Both the position numbers and the translations under genes were made by a program. A stretch of DNA of 64,000 bases from assembly GCA_963930775.1 (NCBI GenBank), contig OZ005699.1, positions 6,531,501-6,595,500 of the forward strand, read 5' to 3'. This document shows, one piece after another, positions 58,109 to 64,000 of this stretch. The notes beneath the pieces are model-generated. The model was not told the origin of the DNA, made no database searches, and worked only from the letters and a program-made list of their open reading frames with translations. Every line of letters begins with the position of its first letter. Position 1 is the first letter of the stretch. Source of the DNA: Cliona cf. orientalis (Eukaryota > Porifera > Demospongiae > Clionaida > Clionaidae).

Positions 58109-58524
58109 TCTACATGACATTTTACAACTTCTTCCCCACTCTTCTGCTTGCATTGAGCTGATAATACAAGGCAGTAATTGTGATATTATACATGTAGTAT
58201 TGAATACGCTTCTTGTATACTCACAAGCATTCTTGGACGGGAGGGTATGCTTATGAGATTGACCAAAGGATGGCCTGTGCCTCTTGGAATCCCAAAGGTT
58301 ATCACTCTTCTGATTCACCCTGTAAATATCTTCCTCTGAATCCCATGACTCAGTATCTGTATGATACAGTGTGTATGCATCATTGTGTATACATGTATAC
58401 GTGCCAGGTTTAAAAAAGCAACCTTACCATTGTCTCCAAAACTTAGACAAGAACTTAAGTCAGAAAGTACATGTACACTTTTTTTGTCTGATGCACATGC
58501 TGCTGCTGCTTCAGACCTACAAAT
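58109..58524 (-). CDS. Small exons between transposase and array
   Basis: Two good exons are visible. The first runs 58524 to about 58432 (TTGTAG|GTCTGAAG to ACAATG|GTAAGG, peptide SEAAAACASDKKS...SSCLSFGDN). The second runs about 58361 to 58225 (CATACAG|ATACTGAG to AATGCTT|GTGAGT, peptide DTESWDSEEDIYR...SKRHRPSFGQ). They join in frame with each other. A third small exon near 58156-58125 (QCKQKSGEE) leads to the array, but its donor phase is unclear. The phase does not match the predicted transposase donor, so whether they belong to the transposase transcript or start a second gene is unresolved. Confidence 0.5.
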
Positions 58525-58583
58525 ACATGTACATGTGCATGTAAGTATTGGAACTAGCACGGTTATTAGTGACACATTTGTTC

Positions 58584-60389
58584 TTAGTAATTAATAATAC
58601 CTTTTCCCTTCTTATTTTGTTTAGTATCCATAATTTTTTTGTTTTCTTTCTCCTGTCTTAATCGTTTTCTCTCTTCCTTCTTTAGCGCTTCTTCTTGCTT
58701 GAGTTTTTCTCTCCGCTGAAGCACCTGCAAGTTCTCCAAACTAGTCAAAATTCGACCAGCAGATTTACCACGTTTAGTTGGGATCTGATTGGGAGGCTTG
58801 GGGAGTACCAGGAATTTGCTTATGACAGTAGCACCTGGAAGAGGAATTCTGGAAGGGGGGTTATCATATGTTTCAAACAGTGACTGGTCCAACAGGTTGG
58901 GCTCAGAGGAGGACAGTGGAGTCAAGCGAGATTGTGAGTAGCCCAGTTTGTTCACTGGTGTGGAGTGTGACTGATGAGGAAGCCTCCTATTGATAGATTG
59001 CCCTACCGGTATGTGATCATCAGAGGAATGAGCTACAGAACGGCGTGCAGGACTGTAGAGTGGTATGTATGCAAGCCCTGTCCTCTCAGCAAGATTACTT
59101 GGCTTGAATAAGGAGAATTCATCATCGTTAGACAGGTGAACAGCTCCACGGTTGAATGGACAAATGCCAGTAGCTTTGAAGCTCTTAATGATATTTTCCT
59201 GGCTGAAAGCCTTGTACCAAGCTTTAGAGAATAGTTCACAAAAATCATGTCTACTCACTGTTCGTCCTGGATTTGATGCACAAAACTGGTGACAAATTTC
59301 CCTCCAATTCACCTTTAAACACCCTTTATCTAACGGTTGGAGGAGGTGGGTAGTATTTGGTGGCAAAGCACACAACACTACTTTCTCTTCAGCAGCCATC
59401 CGAATTGTTTCCGGACAATAATGGGAAGAATGACCATCAAGAAATAAAATTACTGGACGAACAGGTGGAATTGAAAGCAAGAAATGCTTAAACCATTCAC
59501 GAAAGATATCCCTTGTCATCCATCCATTGTGGGAGAGGCCATAAATGGTTCCAGGCACTTCACCCTTGGTCATGGCATTATTTAGAGTCATTCTATCAAA
59601 TATCACCATGGGAGGAATTGGATATCCTGCAGCACAAGTACAGGCCATGACAGTAATTTGTGATTTGGAACCACCAGTGAGATAGCTTGGGTTCTTCGAT
59701 CCAACTTTATCCACAATCTTCATGCACTTCGGGTCTAGAGGAACACCCGTTTCATCACAGTTAAAGATGCAGGGTGCCTTGTTCAATAGCCCATTAGATT
59801 GCAAACAATCTTCCAACATATCGAAGTATCGATCAATAACTTCAGGGTCAGATGCCATTGCTCTGGCATACGAAAGTGGTACTGCAACTCGCAAAGTTAA
59901 TTGAGGATGTCTTTTCAAAAATCGTTCCCACCACCCGTTAGTGACTGTGGTTGTTATGCCCTTGTTATGGACTATCTGCTGTACCAATGCAATGATTTGC
60001 TTTCGAGTATAGGGATAACCGATTTTGGCAGCTTGAAGGAGGAAACTTGTTAGCTCCTCCTCTTCCTCAGGTGATAAATAAGGTTGAGGCCCAGACCTTG
60101 CATCCTCGGTAGTTTTTCCACTGGCTTTATCATGTAGAGTAGAACGCGGAACATTGTATAGTTCTGCTGCCTTGCGGACACTCACCGTTCCTTTTTCTAC
60201 AGCTTCCACAGCCTGTTTCATGCTTGTTTTGTCCCATGATCGGTATGTACCACGGCCATAACTGGTAGAATCACTGAATGAAAAAGGGGGTGGTTGTGAT
60301 GAACTGGCCCTTATGATGCGTTTAGAAAGAGGGAGGTTAAGAGCTGACAGCATGTTAAAAAATAATGCAAGGTTCAGTACGGTAGCCAA
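58584..60389 (-). CDS. Pogo/Tigger-type DDE transposase
   Basis: An uninterrupted 601-residue frame. It has an N-terminal psq-type helix-turn-helix (about 52-92, SMKQAVEAVEKGTVSVRKAA...NVPRSTLHDK) and a CENP-B-type DNA-binding helix-turn-helix (about 105-170, YPYTRKQII and NGWWERFLKRHPQL). The DDE_1 catalytic core has FNCDETG (D212), LFLDGHSSH (D318) and HLLQPLDKG (D354), spacing DD35D as in pogo/Tigger elements. The C-terminus is a Lys/Glu-rich coiled coil (EEALKKEERKRLRQEKENKK). It would bind the element ends and carry out cut-and-paste transposition at TA sites in the nucleus. The last residues GIINY may be intronic, since GGAAAAG|GTATTA is a possible donor. The start could also be Met13. 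All catalytic residues are present, so the gene may be active. Confidence 0.88.
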   Translation of the reverse strand: MATVLNLALFFNMLSALNLPLSKRIIRASSSQPPPFSFSDSTSYGRGTYRSWDKTSMKQAVEAVEKGTVSVRKAAELYNVPRSTLHDKASGKTTEDARSGPQPYLSPEEEEELTSFLLQAAKIGYPYTRKQIIALVQQIVHNKGITTTVTNGWWERFLKRHPQLTLRVAVPLSYARAMASDPEVIDRYFDMLEDCLQSNGLLNKAPCIFNCDETGVPLDPKCMKIVDKVGSKNPSYLTGGSKSQITVMACTCAAGYPIPPMVIFDRMTLNNAMTKGEVPGTIYGLSHNGWMTRDIFREWFKHFLLSIPPVRPVILFLDGHSSHYCPETIRMAAEEKVVLCALPPNTTHLLQPLDKGCLKVNWREICHQFCASNPGRTVSRHDFCELFSKAWYKAFSQENIIKSFKATGICPFNRGAVHLSNDDEFSLFKPSNLAERTGLAYIPLYSPARRSVAHSSDDHIPVGQSINRRLPHQSHSTPVNKLGYSQSRLTPLSSSEPNLLDQSLFETYDNPPSRIPLPGATVISKFLVLPKPPNQIPTKRGKSAGRILTSLENLQVLQRREKLKQEEALKKEERKRLRQEKENKKIMDTKQNKKGKGIINY

Positions 60390-60737
60390 GTCAGTCTTTC
60401 AGGCTCAAGATTTCAGCTGCCACACAGTACTCTGCCTGGTGGAATATAAAGGCTATGATAGGCAGCAGATAATTTTATATCAATTTGAGCTTACTGACGT
60501 CCACAGCCAACCAACCAAAAACTGTCCAACTTCGTTGATTTTTCAAAAATCACGTGTCCGAACATTGATCACGTGATAACAACATTCTGCGACAAGGTAA
60601 TAACCGCAAAACATGAGCCTTGCGGTCAAGCTCCGAGCTACACTAGCACCTCTAGTAGGCACAGTAATAACCTGAATCCGAAGGCTGTGGGGCGCTCTTA
60701 TAGATTTCTGCGAGCAAAGTTCGAAATTTGATCCCTT

Positions 60738-60939
60738 CGTCCGAAAACTGCTCTTTTCAGCCGCTGCAAACTTAGCGCGATGACGTCACTATGCATGAAC
60801 ACTCGGGGGGTCATCGCCGGTTTGCAAGTAGCGCAGAGATCGAGCTACAATTTGGTGCAAGAGCGGAGTCCATATCTCTTTCCGTTCTCCCGGTATGAGC
60901 GTCCGAAAATCGGTCCGGCCAGTTATTGATCGCTTACTC
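60738..60939 (-). repeat. Right terminal inverted repeat
   Basis: Inverted counterpart of 54606-54807. The outer end CGCTTACTC is followed by TA (60940-60941). Differences from the left repeat are scattered single bases and one small length change around 60800-60810. Confidence 0.85.
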
Positions 60940-61311
60940 TACCAATCAAGAATGGCAAGGTAGTAGGAGAGTTGTATCGGGTTGGAGACAGTTGATCACT
61001 TTTGGTTTATTTTTTATGAAGGTTGGTCGAAAATTCATACTTGTGGACAGAAATCAATATTTCGTACCAGATCTTTGATTCAGTACGGTACCCACGTCAC
61101 TTAGCATTATGGTCTCAGATTATGGATGGTAAATACTATGGGGTAGAGCTACATGTTTATGTTCGAGAAGGAGCATCAGGTTGAATGAAGATGGCTTGGT
61201 GATGTCCGAAAATGCCTACGTCCGAAGATCAGTACCTTACTCTACATGCATGACAGGTAAGATCATAAGTCTTCTCAGTGTCTCCGTCCATATGCTCACA
61301 GATTTGCGTTG

Positions 61312-61469
61312 TTGGAGACGTACGCGTGTAGTAATGTTAGCAAATTTTCATTACAATTCTGTTATGACTTTATCTGTATACATTAGCGCCTTGGAGACGT
61401 ACGCGTGTAGTAATGTAAGCAAATTTTCATTACAATTCTGTTATGACTTTATCTGTATACATTAGCGCC
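61312..61469 (+). repeat. 79 bp tandem duplication
   Basis: Units 61312-61390 and 61391-61469 differ at a single base (ATGTTAGC versus ATGTAAGC). Each begins TTGGAGACGTACGCGTGTAG and ends ATACATTAGCGCC. It is a very recent duplication. Confidence 0.95.
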
Positions 61470-62592
61470 AAGCGTACAATAATAGGCTAGATAACACCTC
61501 CGAGACAATACGCTAATAGTGAACGCTAGTCTCGCTAACCACACCCTTCAATCTCGGGGGGGGGGGGTGGCGCGCTAGACTATATGAATAGCAATGTATT
61601 AACGTAAGACCATCAACTCTCGACCGTGTAAGCCATTCGGAATTGTAACTCGGGGTCTGTACGTGCTATAAACTTGGAATAATAAACAATCGCTGTAAGC
61701 TTACTATCACTGCTTGAAGGGGGCTGGGCACGAGACTAGGTCATTATGTGCTACACATGATTAATAAATTGGCGACCTTTACCACCAGTTGTTGATCGGT
61801 TGATCGCGAGTAAATCGTTTGAACGCTAGAAGGAAAATATTCTTTTATGGCGAGATTCTATACAGCTATCCAAGTTAATTTATTGCCCCATGTCTCAGTA
61901 CTTTTATTTGAGTAGCTAGCTATAGCTATGATAGTATCATAACATTAATTAATTTATTATGCAGCTCTACTGGCAACTTGCTGAGCTGATCAGAGACCTA
62001 GCTATACTTGACCAGACTAGACCTGGCACTCTCTAAATGGACAGAAACCCCCACCCCATTTATGTTACCAGGGATGTTGTAATTATTTTTCTTTCCAGGC
62101 TTTTCCCATGGGTATAATATTATATAGTTGGCCGTATACCCTACTGAAAATGTGTACAGACTAGATCTGGTACACAGTTATGTTTTCATTGGCCGGCCAT
62201 ATAGCTACAAACTTATTCTAGCTAGCTGTTTTATATAGCTATTTGTATGCATTGTGATAGTGTGCTATTGCCACATGCATTACCAATTATAATCATTGAT
62301 TGAGAACATGTTGGTAAGTGGGTGCAAGCATGCATGCATGTAGTGGGATATTAGATGAGAGCAACGCTAGACCTGCCATAAAATTTTTATAATATTATGT
62401 ACAAAATCAATACTACCACCATACATTTACAGGGTTTCATCTAGCTAGCGACAAACTTTCAGGTGGATTGAAGTGTGATAAATGAGTGTATTGCACCAAT
62501 TTCCTTGGGATGTAGCTAGCTTTTGTGATTTATTATGATGCTTAACTAAAATCAAATACTTAGGGGGAAGCTTTCCCTCTTTCCCTCGTCCC

Positions 62593-62623
<31 letters not shown>

Positions 62624-62950
62624 ACACACCATCAACTGGATGAGACCCTGGTTTATATACAACATGTATAGTATATCGCAAAATAAGACTACAACCGAGA
62701 CCACCGCATATACAGTATAGATATATCAGTCGACGATAGCTAGAAGGTGATTGATGAATGATGACTTAAGTGGAGTCGGAAACTCGGTAGATTCATTGAT
62801 CAAACTTGCTTCAGTATTGGGGACCATAGTCTGTGTTCAGTAGCTATCAGTAGGTAGTATTTCTGTACATATACTAGCTACAGAGGTTACATGAATAACA
62901 TAAAAGCTAAAGTAAACATGAAAACAAAAATTCAGGATGATAGCTACAAT
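61470..62950. other. Gene-poor stretch with simple repeats
   Basis: Contains TAGTCTCGCTAACC (61528) and GGGCACGAGACTAGG (61727), ends of the TAGCCTCG hairpin family. It also has a G run (61555-61567) and a C-run/CA-repeat (62590-62628). No gene recognised. Confidence 0.5.
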
Positions 62951-62958
62951 AGTTTGCA

Positions 62959-64000
62959 TCAAAGAGGACGGATATACCAGGAGCAATATCGTCCGCAAAG
63001 AATGAGATCTAGCTGACTGCCCATGGAAATCTGGCTGGCTATCATAATAATAATATTATTATGAACAATAATGGCCAAGAACGGAACCCTGTGGCATCCC
63101 CGAGATAACAGACAGAGAAGATGACTGTTCACCACCACCAACACGATCTGAGTGGTAGGTAAGGTAGCTTCGGATCCATTGCACAATCTACGGGCTGTTA
63201 CAATCCCTTCAAGTCTATGTAGTGGGAGTCAGTGAAGAACACTGTCGAATGCCTTCTTCAGATCAAAGAAAATGGAACACATTTCGTTGCCCATTTCAAG
63301 CTGCAGTAACCAGTCGTGTGTAACAGTTAATGAGGCTGAAGCGGTGCATCTACATGTATATATCTGGCAGGAATCCCTGCATTGTCTCATTGATAGGGAA
63401 GAGTTGATACAAAGGAAGTCAAATGATGGACATGGCACTCCAAAAACTTGCAACTTAGAATAGACCAGATGGAGATATGGGACGGTGGACATGGTTGGGG
63501 CAGCAGTCAAATCACTGACTTAGGAACTGAAACAATACGGGCAATTAAGCTTCTGTGAATGAGGGAAAGATCTAGTAGTATTGGAGATAGATTAAATAAA
63601 AACACTGTGGTAAGAGTGTAGCCTCATCCCCAGTCTCCCCGATCTTGGGACGAGGCTAGTAAGAGTGGGCACTATATATATATGGCATCAAGCAGCTTTG
63701 TGAAAATGCCATCTGGGGCTAGTAAATTTGTTGGGATCAAGATCAACATTTCTATCAGGTCGTACACCTCCACTTCATTGCAAAGCAGTTCTGAGGGGCA
63801 ATATCATGCAGAACCTGGTAGCTAGGTTCAATATGGAGTGTTGGCGAGTGGAGGAGATTTGGTGTTAAAGCAATTGGAGAAGAAGTTATATTCAAAAGAG
63901 ATGCCTTTTACGGTTCGTTGGAGACTTCTGCACCATTAGAGAACATTTTTTTTTAATTTTAAGGATTTCCACTGAGAAGTCATTCAATTGTTACTGTTAC
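62959..64000 (-). mobile_element. Decayed LINE reverse transcriptase fragment
   Basis: Minus-strand pieces in order: EVEVYDLIEML...APDGIFTKLLD (63690-63775), SIFFDLKKAFDSVLH (63229-63275), WIRSYLTYHSDRVGGGEQ then SGMPQGSVLG (63070-63190), and FADDIAPG (active-site DD codons at 62988-62999). Stops, frame changes and an AT-rich insertion (about 63003-63062) before the FADD motif show it is dead. Unlike the copy at 4330 it lies on the minus strand and extends past the window end. Confidence 0.82.

Larger units (their letters stand above)
54606..60939 (-). mobile_element. 6.3 kb pogo/Tc1-mariner-type transposon with transposase, Ulp1 protease and PHD modules
   Basis: Inverted repeats of about 200 bp at 54606-54807 and 60738-60939 start GAGTAAGCGATCAATAACTG and include GACGTCATCGCGCTAA. 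They agree at roughly 85-90% by eye. Both ends are flanked by TA, the Tc1/mariner-pogo target. All recognisable coding modules lie on the minus strand, in the order DDE transposase, small linker exons, 13-copy exon array, Ulp1-like protease, PHD finger. Pogo elements move by cut-and-paste using the DDE transposase. The protease and PHD parts could act on SUMO/ubiquitin-like modifiers or histone tails near the insertion; that is inference. The transposase looks intact, the distal ORF has two frameshifts. Confidence 0.85.

Overview
The window looks like nuclear DNA of a demosponge (Porifera), plausibly Amphimedon or a close relative. The grounds are an intron-rich integrin beta gene with GT/AG introns, a sponge-type secreted galectin, sponge-style beta-helix membrane and cysteine-rich secreted proteins, low GC with pervasive TAGCTAGC, CATGCATG and TAATATTAT strings, and many short hairpin (MITE-like) elements. 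The species call is inference from gene content and composition. No tRNA, rRNA, CRISPR array or bacterial operon was seen.

Layout. 1-780: stacked MITE-like hairpins and a CA repeat. 790-2043 (-): proline-rich low-complexity protein. 2540-3432 (+): secreted galectin with a probable 5' UTR exon and TATA box. 4330-5650 (+): decayed LINE reverse transcriptase. 6167-10744 (+): intronless 1525-residue Pmp-repeat beta-helix protein with a multi-pass membrane module, flanked by fragments of sibling copies. 11134-18005: gene-poor, with several TIR elements. 18006-32251 (-): complete 22-exon integrin beta gene whose exons sum to exactly 877 codons. 33019-33886 (-) and 37900-39006 (+): two divergent paralogues of a cysteine-rich secreted protein. 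41932-44339 (+): two-exon GH5-like glycoside hydrolase. 50721-51848 (+): its decayed duplicate within a segmental duplication. 52589-52730 (+): a lone exon resembling KIF21 kinesins. 52876-53685: long GT repeat carrying two hAT-like MITEs. 54606-60939: a 6.3 kb DNA transposon with about 200 bp TIRs and TA flanks. 62959-64000 (-): a second LINE fragment.

Gene themes. Most host genes encode secreted or cell-surface proteins: the adhesion receptor integrin beta, galectin, the cysteine-rich secreted family, the beta-helix membrane protein and a secreted GH5-like hydrolase. They are independent eukaryotic genes and not an operon. Joint roles in matrix, adhesion or digestion are inference.

The most striking object is the transposon. 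On one strand it carries an apparently intact pogo/Tigger-type DDE transposase (D212, D318, D354; DD35D). Next comes a tandem array of 13 near-identical copies of one small coding segment, then a Ulp1-type (C48) cysteine protease domain and a C4HC3 PHD finger. The protease and PHD part has two apparent single-base frameshifts. This combination of modules in one TA-flanked element is the best candidate for something little described.
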